This document shows, piece by piece, positions 1 to 5,695 of a stretch of 5,695 nt of DNA. The stretch is taken from NCBI GenBank assembly GCA_007135295.1, contig SLJD01000024.1, positions 1-5,695 of the forward strand. The letters run 5' to 3'. The stretch comes from Phycisphaerales bacterium. Lineage in GTDB: Bacteria; Planctomycetota; Phycisphaerae; Phycisphaerales; SM1A02. A program made the translations under genes and the position numbers. Under the pieces are notes generated by a model. That model had not been told where the DNA came from. It worked only from the letters and a program-made list of their open reading frames with translations, and did no database searches. Numbering within the stretch: position 1 is the stretch's first letter; each line of letters opens with the position of its first letter.

Positions 1-2212
1 GCCGAACGAGCCCGATGCGCGAATCCTCGCTCCGAACATGGAAGGTGCGTGCACGGCGTTTCTGATCGGTGACCGATGCTTCCTCTCCGCCGGTCACTGC
101 TCCGGGGCGATGTCCGTGCTCCAGTTCAACGTCCCGCTGTCGAATTCCAACGGCTCGAACAACCATCCACCGCCGGAAGACCAGTACGCCATCGACGACG
201 ATTCCGTCCAGTTGCAGGATGAGGGCATCGGCGACGACTGGATGTACTTCGGCGTCTTCGACAACACCGAAACCGGCATGACGCCCTACGACGCGCAGGG
301 TGAAATGTACACGCTGGCCAGCTCGGTCCCGTCCCCGAGCAACCAGACGCTCCGCCTGCGTGGGTACGGTTCGACGACCCAGACGGAAGCGCCCAACGAG
401 TGGGATAACGTCCTGACCTGGAACAACGGACCGTTCACCGGCCAGCCCGGGACAACGATCCAGCATCGCGCCGATACGACCGGCGGCAACTCCGGCTCGG
501 CGATCTACATGTTCAGCACCGAAACCGTCATCGGCATCCACTCGCACGCCGGCTGCCACAGCGACGGCGGCGCGAACCGCGGCACGGCGATCGATCACCC
601 CGGCCTGCAGGCCGCGCTGAGCAACCCCCAGGGCATCTGCGCGATCGACGCCGCCTGCCCGGGCAGCGGCGACTGCTGCGAGGCGAACGGCACCGTCGGC
701 TGCAACGATGCCGAGTGCTGCGAGCTGGTCTGCAGCGACGATCCGTTCTGCTGCCAGACCGAATGGGACGGTCTCTGCGCCGAAATCGCCCAGGATGAGT
801 GCGACGCCTGCCTCGAATGCGGCGATGCGGACGCGGGCGACTGCTGCGAATCCAACGGCACGCCGGCGTGCGAAGACGCGTCATGCTGCAACCAGATCTG
901 CAACGACGACCCGTTCTGCTGCGATGTGTCCTGGGACAGCGTGTGCGCATCCGCCGCGCAGCAGGAATGCGTCACCTGCATGGAATGCGGCGACGCGGCG
1001 ACGGGAAGCTGCTGCGTCTCCAACGACACGCCGTACTGCGATGACGAGGCGTGCTGCGAGACGATCTGCGACATGGATGCGTTCTGCTGCAGCTCCTCCT
1101 GGGACAGCATCTGCGCCAGCGCCGCCGTCGAGCATTGCGACAGTTGCTCGGTCGAGCAGGGCCTCGTCTACGCCTTCGACATGCGGGGCGAGAACGACTT
1201 CTTCACGTTCCCGATCGACATCAACGACATCGATGACCGCACGTTCATCGCCGAGGACCTCGACTGGCGGCCCTTCGCCATGGAGTTCGACCTCGACGGC
1301 CAGACGCTCTACGCCATCGATCCGGATCCTGAGCCGAACGTGCTGGGAATCGTGGATCACTCGACCGGCGACTTCCATCCCATCGGCGAGATCTCCGGCG
1401 ATGCCGAGGATGAATCAACGATCGGCGGCATCGCCTTCGCGCCGGACGAGACGGTGTACGTCTCATCCTCGAGCAGCCTCTACACGATCGACCTTGGCAA
1501 CGCCAACACCGAACTCGTCGGCGACTACCCGGACGAAGCCGGAACCGTCATCGACATCGCCGTTGACAACTTCGGCCGGATGTTCGGCCATTCGATCACC
1601 GAGAACGGCCTGATCGAGATCAGTCGCAGCACCGCCGGCACGTCGTTCATCGGCGAGCACGGTATGGCCGGCACCAACTTCGCCCAGGGCATGAGCATCG
1701 ATCGCTCGACCAACGTGCTCTACGCCACGCTCTACCATGGCGGCGGCGCCGGCACCTACGTCGAGTGGGACCTCGAGACCGGCCAGGCCACGGAACTCCT
1801 CGACACCACCCCGTGGAATGCCGAGATGACCATGGCCATCGCCAGCCCCCTGCCCGAGACGAACTGCGGCCAGTCGTACACCGGCGACTGCTGCGAAAGC
1901 AACGGCACGCCGTACTGCGATGACCAGACGTGCTGCGAGACGGTCTGCGACATGGACTCGTTCTGCTGCGATGTGACCTGGGACAGCGTCTGCGCCGACG
2001 CGGCCGAGCAGCATTGCGACGTCTGCGGCGAAGACTGCCCCGAAGACCTGACCGGTGACGGCAGCGTCGGCGGGGCGGACCTCGGCACGCTCCTCGCCGC
2101 GTGGGGCGAATGCAGCGATCCGGACAACTGCCCCGAGGACCTGACCGGTGACGGCAACGTCGGCGGGGCGGACCTCGGCACGCTGCTCGCCGCATGGGGC
2201 GACTGCGACTGA
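1..2212 (+). CDS. Secreted S1B (glutamyl endopeptidase-like) serine protease with Cys-rich repeats, propeller and dockerin tail; 5' partial
   Basis: The frame is open to the window edge with 12 residues before the first Met (38), and no export signal is seen, so the true start lies upstream. Residues are numbered from that Met. Residues 1-200 form a trypsin-fold protease: His20 in LSAGHC, Asp67 in GDDW and Ser152 in TTGGNSGS. GIHSH (166-170) and NRGTAI (180-185) match the V8/BLGE/Mpr (S1B) group, whose GIH-type histidine lines a Glu-binding pocket, so acidic-residue specificity is plausible but unproven. Three 48-residue Cys-rich units follow (211-258, 267-314, 323-370). Next comes a probable beta-propeller (about 371-605) with repeated LYAID/LYTID-like strands, then a fourth Cys-rich unit (616-663). 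Two dockerin-like calcium loops (670-681 and 701-712) end the protein. It is probably extracellular. A strong terminator follows the stop. The domain fold calls rest on motif recognition only. Confidence 0.9.
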   Translation, partial: PNEPDARILAPNMEGACTAFLIGDRCFLSAGHCSGAMSVLQFNVPLSNSNGSNNHPPPEDQYAIDDDSVQLQDEGIGDDWMYFGVFDNTETGMTPYDAQGEMYTLASSVPSPSNQTLRLRGYGSTTQTEAPNEWDNVLTWNNGPFTGQPGTTIQHRADTTGGNSGSAIYMFSTETVIGIHSHAGCHSDGGANRGTAIDHPGLQAALSNPQGICAIDAACPGSGDCCEANGTVGCNDAECCELVCSDDPFCCQTEWDGLCAEIAQDECDACLECGDADAGDCCESNGTPACEDASCCNQICNDDPFCCDVSWDSVCASAAQQECVTCMECGDAATGSCCVSNDTPYCDDEACCETICDMDAFCCSSSWDSICASAAVEHCDSCSVEQGLVYAFDMRGENDFFTFPIDINDIDDRTFIAEDLDWRPFAMEFDLDGQTLYAIDPDPEPNVLGIVDHSTGDFHPIGEISGDAEDESTIGGIAFAPDETVYVSSSSSLYTIDLGNANTELVGDYPDEAGTVIDIAVDNFGRMFGHSITENGLIEISRSTAGTSFIGEHGMAGTNFAQGMSIDRSTNVLYATLYHGGGAGTYVEWDLETGQATELLDTTPWNAEMTMAIASPLPETNCGQSYTGDCCESNGTPYCDDQTCCETVCDMDSFCCDVTWDSVCADAAEQHCDVCGEDCPEDLTGDGSVGGADLGTLLAAWGECSDPDNCPEDLTGDGNVGGADLGTLLAAWGDCD
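668..1147 (+). repeat. Tandem array of three Cys-rich units (168-bp period) inside the protease gene
   Basis: Units lie at 668-811, 836-979 and 1004-1147. Each encodes exactly 48 residues, separated by 8-residue linkers (LECGDADA and MECGDAAT). Cysteines sit at unit positions 3, 4, 12, 17, 18, 22, 28, 29, 37, 45 and 48 in every copy. Asn7, Thr9, Asp14, Asp25, Phe27, Trp33, Asp34, Ala38 and Ala41 are also invariant. A twelfth Cys lies 6 residues before units 2 and 3 (4 before unit 1), giving an even number that could pair as six disulfides. I have seen this style of repeat in planctomycete secreted proteins but know no assigned function. Confidence 0.9.
1883..2026 (+). repeat. Fourth Cys-rich unit, separated from the array by the propeller
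   Basis: This copy has the same 48-residue unit and the same 11 Cys positions as the 668-1147 array, with a preceding Cys at -6 (NCGQSYTG). Over the 63 bases at 1907-1969 it differs from unit 3 (1028-1090) at only 5 positions by hand count, about 92% identity. It is therefore closer to unit 3 than distance would suggest. Confidence 0.9.
2036..2206 (+). repeat. Two near-identical dockerin-loop units (93-bp period) at the end of the protease gene
   Basis: Units 2036-2113 and 2129-2206 (78 bp each) differ at 5 positions by hand count, about 94% identity. Each encodes a calcium-loop pattern with Asp at positions 1, 5 and 12, Thr at 3 and Gly at 6, followed by the helix ADLGTLLAAWG. The linker holds a C-x5-C pair (Cys692 and Cys698). 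The near identity suggests a recent internal duplication or ongoing homogenisation. Confidence 0.88.
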
Positions 2213-2236
2213 TCCCGTCGCACCCCATCGCGCCAT

Positions 2237-2253
2237 GCCGGGCCACGCCCGGC
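2237..2253. other. Small inverted repeat after the protease stop
   Basis: Six-base arms (2237-2242 and 2248-2253) enclose a 5-base loop, with no T run on either side. It may only be an extra stabilising stem ahead of the main terminator, or chance in GC-rich DNA. Confidence 0.3.
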
Positions 2254-2273
2254 GACATTCAAATCGCACGCAC

Positions 2274-2302
2274 ACGCCCCCGGCACCGCCGGGGGCGTTT
2301 TT
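2274..2302 (+). terminator. Intrinsic terminator of the protease gene
   Basis: A perfect 10-bp GC-rich stem (2274-2283 with 2289-2298) has a 5-base loop (caccg). The final stem base starts a TTTTT run at 2298-2302. It begins 62 bases after the stop codon of the + strand gene and is classic in form. Confidence 0.9.
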
Positions 2303-2380
2303 CTGCGCTGATCGATTGACACCCATCGAACATGGCCCGGATCACGGCCCGTGATGCCACACCCGAAACGCCGGCCGCAG

Positions 2381-2413
2381 GAAAGAAAACGCCCGCGTTC
2401 GGAAACGCGGGCG
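2381..2413 (-). terminator. Intrinsic terminator of the FG-GAP protein gene
   Basis: A perfect 10-bp stem (2390-2399 with 2404-2413) has a 4-base loop. Read on the - strand it is followed by TTTTCTTTC (2389-2381). It lies 45 bases beyond the stop codon of the - strand gene. Together with the + strand terminator at 2274-2302 it insulates the convergent pair. Confidence 0.88.
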
Positions 2414-2457
2414 CAAGCGGCCGAATGTCTTCGTTTCGACGGTTGCTATTGGCGGAT

Positions 2458-2619
2458 TCAGTTCGTCCAATTGCTCAGCAGGACGCCGAGGTCGGCGCCG
2501 CCAACCGAGCAGTTGCCGGTCAGGTCCGCCGGGCAGTCATCGCAGTCATCGCACGGCCCCCATTCGCTGAGCAGGATACCAAGGTCCGCCCCGCCGACCG
2601 TGCCGTCGCCCGTCAGGTC
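2458..2619 (-). repeat. Dockerin-encoding tail of the FG-GAP gene, copy 1 of a dispersed repeat
   Basis: This block aligns without gaps to 4324-4485. By hand count over 165 bases (2458-2622 against 4324-4488) there are 25 differences, about 85% identity. Both end in SNWTN and TGA. The two genes upstream of this point are unrelated, so similarity is confined to the tail. Confidence 0.85.
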
Positions 2620-4116
2620 GCCGACGATCGATTCGATCACGTCGAACAGGCCGCCTCGCGTGTTCCGGCGGTGGTACGTCGGCCACTCGTCACCCTGCGT
2701 CACGTATTCATCGGGAAGGTCGTAGACGTTGACGTAAGCGGTCGTGTCCAGGCGGGAGATTACGGCGAGTTCGTAGGTGCCGTCGTCGGTGATATCGCCG
2801 ATCATCGCCCCGTTGAGGTGGGTGAACCCCTGCGGCCGGAGCGGGAAGCCGGGCAGATCGTTGCCCTCGGAATCGACGCCGAAGAGAAAGCCCTCTCCGT
2901 CCTCCATCACGTTGGAGTCAGCGAAGATCTCCTTCGTTCCGCTGCCGTTGATGTCGGCCACGGTGAGCGGGCCCTCGGAACCGCCGGACGGCGAGACGGT
3001 GTAGGGAAAGCCGGGGAGGACCTCGCCATCGGTCTCCCACGCCCAGAAGCCGGGGTTGGGTCCGGCGAAGCTGCCGGCCCGCCCGCTGAGAATGTTCAGA
3101 TTGCCGTCACCCGTCAGGTCGGTCACCGTGGGCGGGCAGAACGTCCACGTGCCGGCGAGTTGCGGCCAGCCGGACATGAGCGTCCCGTCGGCATGGAAGA
3201 CGTAGGTCCCGGCATTGTCCTGGTGCGCGCCGACGACGATCTCAAGGTTCCCGTCGTCGTTGAGATCGGCCAGGGCAGCGGACTGAAAGCTGAACGCGGC
3301 ATCCTCGATCTGAAGCGGCCATCCGGGCAGCGGCTCGCCATCGAGGTTGAGCAGATAGGCGCTGTCAAACGAGAGGTAGAAGATTTCGAGCTCGCCATTG
3401 TTCGTGACATCGCCGACGGCGGCGGTGCCGGTCGGTACGTGATCAAGTTCGAACGGCCAGTTGCCGTTCCACGCGGTGCCGTCGTGGTTGATGATGTGCA
3501 GGTGGCCGACGGGCCAGTCGCGCTGGCCGACGATGATTTCGAGCGTGCCGTCGCCGTTCAGATCGTGCAGGGAAGGGTGGCTCAGGTTGCCGTCGTCAAG
3601 GTTGACCGGAAAACCGTCGAGTTCGTTGCCTTCACTGTCGAAGACGTGCAGTCGCCCGCCACCGGTGGTCCCGCGTGTGGTCTGGACGATCTCCATGTTT
3701 CCGTCGCCGGTCACATCGCCGACGGAGGGGGCGTTCTGCGCCCATCCGATGGTGGAGACGGGAAAACCGGGGAGCAGTTGGCCGGTGTGATCCCAGACGT
3801 AGACCTGGCTGTCGGTGCTGGAGCCGACGATTTCGAGCTTGCCGTCGCCGGTGATGTCCTCGAGCGCCAGGCCGCGTGAAGGCGTGAACGTGTCGAGGGT
3901 TCCCATTTCCACCGGAAAGCCGGACAGTTGCGGGACCGTTCCACCGCCGGCTTCCCGCTGGGCGGGCAGCACGCCATCGTACGCTTCAACTGCCGCCCGC
4001 CCGTGATCGGGGTGGCCTTCATCCTTGACGTTGACGATTTTGACCTCGTCGGCTGACGCGGTCACGGCGAGCGAGGAGACCAACAACGCTCCCGTTGACA
4101 GGTGTGCAGTGCGCAT
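2458..4116 (-). CDS. Secreted FG-GAP/VCBS-type beta-propeller protein with dockerin-like tail (552 aa, complete)
   Basis: The start at 4116 is chosen over an in-frame ATG at 4155 because AGGAG lies 6 bases upstream of it and a normal signal peptide follows. That peptide has a hydrophobic core (10-20) and likely cleavage after ASA (20-22). Eight repeats follow, each with a D-x-(T/N)-x-D/N-G calcium-type loop: residues 86, 134, 185, 235, 283, 332, 387 and 440. Most are followed by a strand with a (D/N)-G-x2-LPGFP/GWP turn. This is the integrin-alpha-like propeller pattern, probably seven or eight blades. EWPTYHRR (477-484) resembles the end of such propellers. Residues 500-511 and 531-542 are paired dockerin loops; in the second, the usual Asp-Gly is Asn535-Cys536. 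No enzymatic residues are recognised. The likely role is an extracellular binding or structural protein; ligand unknown. Confidence 0.92.
   Translation of the reverse strand: MRTAHLSTGALLVSSLAVTASADEVKIVNVKDEGHPDHGRAAVEAYDGVLPAQREAGGGTVPQLSGFPVEMGTLDTFTPSRGLALEDITGDGKLEIVGSSTDSQVYVWDHTGQLLPGFPVSTIGWAQNAPSVGDVTGDGNMEIVQTTRGTTGGGRLHVFDSEGNELDGFPVNLDDGNLSHPSLHDLNGDGTLEIIVGQRDWPVGHLHIINHDGTAWNGNWPFELDHVPTGTAAVGDVTNNGELEIFYLSFDSAYLLNLDGEPLPGWPLQIEDAAFSFQSAALADLNDDGNLEIVVGAHQDNAGTYVFHADGTLMSGWPQLAGTWTFCPPTVTDLTGDGNLNILSGRAGSFAGPNPGFWAWETDGEVLPGFPYTVSPSGGSEGPLTVADINGSGTKEIFADSNVMEDGEGFLFGVDSEGNDLPGFPLRPQGFTHLNGAMIGDITDDGTYELAVISRLDTTAYVNVYDLPDEYVTQGDEWPTYHRRNTRGGLFDVIESIVGDLTGDGTVGGADLGILLSEWGPCDDCDDCPADLTGNCSVGGADLGVLLSNWTN
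4051..4116 (-). other. Predicted Sec signal peptide of the FG-GAP protein (residues 1-22)
   Basis: The n-region carries Arg2 and His5. The hydrophobic stretch ALLVSSLAVTA follows, and an A-S-A motif at 20-22 precedes the acidic mature start DEV. There is no lipobox cysteine, so the protein is predicted to be released rather than lipid-anchored. Confidence 0.85.
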
Positions 4117-4122
4117 GTCTTG

Positions 4123-4127
4123 CTCCT
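4123..4127 (-). promoter_or_regulatory. Ribosome binding site AGGAG for the FG-GAP protein
   Basis: On the - strand AAAAAAGGAG is followed by a 6-base spacer and ATG at 4116. It decides the start, since the in-frame ATG at 4155 lies upstream of this site and would add a basic 13-residue extension before the signal peptide. Confidence 0.85.
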
Positions 4128-4139
4128 TTTTTCGTTTCC

Positions 4140-4153
4140 GGCTCCGCGGAGCC
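4140..4153. repeat. Perfect 14-bp palindrome just upstream of the ribosome binding site
   Basis: GGCTCCGCGGAGCC is its own reverse complement and sits 12 bases beyond the AGGAG of the FG-GAP gene. It could be a protein-binding operator or part of a leader stem. No role can be assigned from sequence alone. Confidence 0.5.
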
Positions 4154-4168
4154 AATCCCCAACGAGAC

Positions 4169-4195
4169 GGCCGAGCCGACGAGGTATGCTCGGCC
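4169..4195. repeat. Inverted repeat with 8-bp arms in the gap between the two - strand genes
   Basis: The arms at 4169-4176 and 4188-4195 are perfect (GGCCGAGC with GCTCGGCC) around an 11-base loop. No T run follows on the - strand, so it is not a classic intrinsic terminator for the deiminase gene. If transcription starts near 4200 it would lie in the FG-GAP leader RNA. Confidence 0.5.
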
Positions 4196-4206
4196 CTGCT
4201 CCCTGC

Positions 4207-4212
4207 ATTCTA
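4207..4212 (-). promoter_or_regulatory. Possible -10 element (TAGAAT) for the FG-GAP gene
   Basis: TAGAAT on the - strand matches the sigma-70 -10 consensus at 5 of 6 bases and lies in a locally AT-rich patch (4207-4228) of a GC-rich gap. No good TTGACA-like -35 is found at 16-18 bases. It would give a leader of roughly 85 bases containing both inverted repeats. Weak. Confidence 0.3.
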
Positions 4213-4323
4213 CTTTTTCACTACATACTGCCCCGAACCGTGGTTGCACCACCCCCCCCGATCACGCCCGCGATGATGAAACCCGACGGGGAGCGTGAGA
4301 AACGGCTGCTGTTTCCTGTAACC

Positions 4324-4485
4324 TCAGTTCGTCCAGTTACTAAGCAATACGCCGAGGTCGGCGCCGTCGACCGTGCCGTCGCCGGTGAGGTCGGCCGGGC
4401 AATCGTCGGGGTCCGCGCACGGCCCCCATTCGCTGAGAAGTATGCCGAGGTCCGCCCCGCCGACCACGCCGTCACCCGTCAGGTC
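4324..4485 (-). repeat. Dockerin-encoding tail of the deiminase gene, copy 2 of a dispersed repeat
   Basis: This is the partner of 2458-2619, in the same orientation. Both calcium loops are canonical here (Asp at 397, 401, 408 and at 428, 432, 439) and Cys419-x5-Cys425 joins them. In copy 1 the second loop is altered. Confidence 0.85.
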
Positions 4486-5695
4486 GCCGGGAATCGCGGC
4501 CGGCTCGCCGTCGATGGTGAAGTCCGCTGGGCTCTCGTCGCTGCCGGTCAAGCCAGCTTCGTTGTGTACGACCACTCGGACGCGGGCCTGGTCGGTGGCG
4601 AGGTCCGGCACGGTCCAGTTGAACTGGCCGGAGTCGCTGATGCCTTCCGTGATGACGTGGTCGTAGTTCGCTCCGCCGTCTGTTGAAAGCAGCAGGTCCA
4701 CGTCAGTCACGCCTTCGCGGTCATCGGACGCCCATTCGATGGGCACCACATCGCCGGGATCCCAGACCTCGCCGCCGCGCGGCGATTCGAGGTACGCCGT
4801 CGGGTTCTCCCCGCCGAGGTGGGCCGGCATGTGCATGACGATGCAGTGAAGCACGCCCGAATACGTCACGATCGCCTGCGAATCAATCTGCACGATCTCG
4901 TGTTCGGGCAGGGCCTCTTCCCAGACCGCGAGGGCTTCGTCATTGTGCGGCAGCATGGTCGTGTTCGAGTACTGCGGGATCATCACGAGGTCGTTGCACA
5001 TCACGACGTTCGTGTAGGTGTAGTGGCCGTTGTTCAGCCGCCGGGCCGGCACGCGATGAACCGTGTACCCGCGGTCGGCAAAATCCGACGCCGCCTGATC
5101 GCTGATCTGCGCCTGCGTCGAGTTCGGGTTCGCCGGCCACTCGCTGATCACGACGGCATCGTCGCCGATGACCTGCATCCACATGTCGATGTGCTGGGTC
5201 GAGTCGATGTACGACGGGTACGGGTCCCAGAAGAACGTGTAGAGGTTCTGATACGCCTCGAACAGGTCCGCGATCTCCTGCTCGGAAAGTTCCGGGTTCT
5301 CGTTATTGATCAGCCGGGTCGTGTAGCCGTATCCCGTCGAATCGAGGTGGTAGTTGCCCCCGCCATGCACGAGGGGAATTTCGTAGACGTCGTGGCCGCG
5401 CTCGTCGCCAAAGAACGCCGGCACGTTGTTGTCGTTCGGCCGGGGGCGGTTGTACGTGTGATCGACGATGACGCGCACGTCGTCCTGGTAGACGTAACGC
5501 GGGCCGTAGTCGCGGATCCAGATCGAATCCGTGGCCGCGACTTCAATATGCACACGATCGGGGTCCGCGCCGGCGAGCTGAATCATGAAATGCTCGACCT
5601 CGCTGACGCACGACTGGTCCGGGCAGATCACATGGACGTCCGCATCGCCGGTCGTCGTGATGTGGTACGCCATCTCGTCGAGAATGTCCTTCCAC
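4324..5695 (-). CDS. PPAD-like peptidylarginine deiminase (PAD_porph family) with Ig-like and dockerin domains; 5' partial
   Basis: The frame continues upstream of the first visible Met (5673) as WKDILDE to the window edge, so the start, signal peptide and some catalytic-domain residues are missing. Numbering is from that Met. The guanidino-group-modifying catalytic set is complete: Asp55 in WIRDYGP, His161 and Asp163 in QHIDMW, and Cys277 in GVLHCIVM. YNRPRPND (74-81) matches the P. gingivalis enzyme, where (from memory) Arg152 and Arg154 bind the substrate C-terminal carboxylate; here these are Arg76 and Arg78. GGGNYH (104-109) is also typical of the family. The predicted reaction is conversion of peptide arginine to citrulline plus ammonia. 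Residues about 291-388 form a Kre9/KNH-like Ig fold (GGEVWDPG, IEW, FNWTVPD). Dockerin loops lie at 397-408 and 428-439. Agmatine deiminase is less likely given YNRPRPND and the extra domains. Confidence 0.9.
   Translation of the reverse strand, partial: WKDILDEMAYHITTTGDADVHVICPDQSCVSEVEHFMIQLAGADPDRVHIEVAATDSIWIRDYGPRYVYQDDVRVIVDHTYNRPRPNDNNVPAFFGDERGHDVYEIPLVHGGGNYHLDSTGYGYTTRLINNENPELSEQEIADLFEAYQNLYTFFWDPYPSYIDSTQHIDMWMQVIGDDAVVISEWPANPNSTQAQISDQAASDFADRGYTVHRVPARRLNNGHYTYTNVVMCNDLVMIPQYSNTTMLPHNDEALAVWEEALPEHEIVQIDSQAIVTYSGVLHCIVMHMPAHLGGENPTAYLESPRGGEVWDPGDVVPIEWASDDREGVTDVDLLLSTDGGANYDHVITEGISDSGQFNWTVPDLATDQARVRVVVHNEAGLTGSDESPADFTIDGEPAAIPGDLTGDGVVGGADLGILLSEWGPCADPDDCPADLTGDGTVDGADLGVLLSNWTN

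Noticed and set aside
36..40. ATG at 38 as the true start of the protease
   Set aside because: It lies within the protease domain just before the catalytic His, with an open frame upstream and no signal peptide.
668..1147. CRISPR-like or non-coding tandem repeat
   Set aside because: The 168-bp periodicity is explained entirely by in-frame Cys-rich protein units; there are no short identical repeats with unique spacers.
1463..2326. A 287-codon open frame on the - strand opposite the protease gene
   Set aside because: It mirrors the repeat pattern of the sense gene (for example repeated GEERAEVRPAD from the dockerin units) and crosses the + strand terminator. It is a shadow.
2332..3879. A 515-codon open frame on the + strand opposite the FG-GAP gene
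   Set aside because: It is antisense to a gene with a signal peptide, good ribosome binding site and eight clear repeats. Its translation is rich in Val, Ala, Arg and Asp without recognisable domains, as expected from the complement of GC-rich codons.
4117..4155. Upstream ATG at 4155 as the start of the FG-GAP protein
   Set aside because: It would place a basic 13-residue extension before the signal peptide, with the AGGAG site inside the coding region. The ATG at 4116 has ideal Shine-Dalgarno spacing.
4102..4686. A + strand open frame over the intergenic gap and deiminase 3' end
   Set aside because: It runs antisense through the dockerin tail and has no ribosome binding site or recognisable domain.
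5671..5673. ATG at 5673 as the true start of the deiminase
   Set aside because: The frame stays open upstream with family-like residues, no clear ribosome binding site is close by, and the protein would lack an export signal and the first part of the catalytic fold.

Overview
The window looks like a GC-rich planctomycete-type genome, most likely Phycisphaerae or a relative. The main reason is that all three genes end in the same paired motif, D-L-T-G-D-G-x-V-x-G-A-D-L-G-x-L-L-x-x-W. This is a dockerin-type-I-like calcium-loop tail that is very common on secreted proteins of that class. This taxonomic call is an inference from protein style, since no marker gene is present.

Layout: (1) Positions 1-2212 on the + strand hold the 3' part of a large secreted mosaic protein. 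It has an S1B glutamyl-endopeptidase-like serine protease domain, three 48-residue Cys-rich units, a probable beta-propeller, a fourth Cys-rich unit and two dockerin loops. (2) Positions 2213-2457 are a convergent intergenic gap with one strong intrinsic terminator for each strand. (3) Positions 2458-4116 on the - strand hold a complete secreted FG-GAP/VCBS-type propeller protein with a clear signal peptide, ribosome binding site and dockerin tail. (4) Positions 4117-4323 are a 207-bp gap with two inverted repeats and a weak promoter candidate. (5) Positions 4324-5695 on the - strand hold the 3' part of a peptidylarginine-deiminase-like enzyme of the Porphyromonas (PAD_porph) type, followed by an Ig-like domain and a dockerin tail.

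The complete gene is predicted to be exported, and the two truncated ones look extracellular from their domains. All three share a C-terminal module that could serve as a common attachment or sorting tag. No cohesin partner is visible here. The most interesting points are the deiminase, which keeps both catalytic residues and the Arg pair linked to C-terminal-arginine recognition in the P. gingivalis enzyme, and the rigid 11-12-Cys repeat family in the protease. Apart from the two truncated ends, coding is dense and no stretch above 300 bases lacks a gene.
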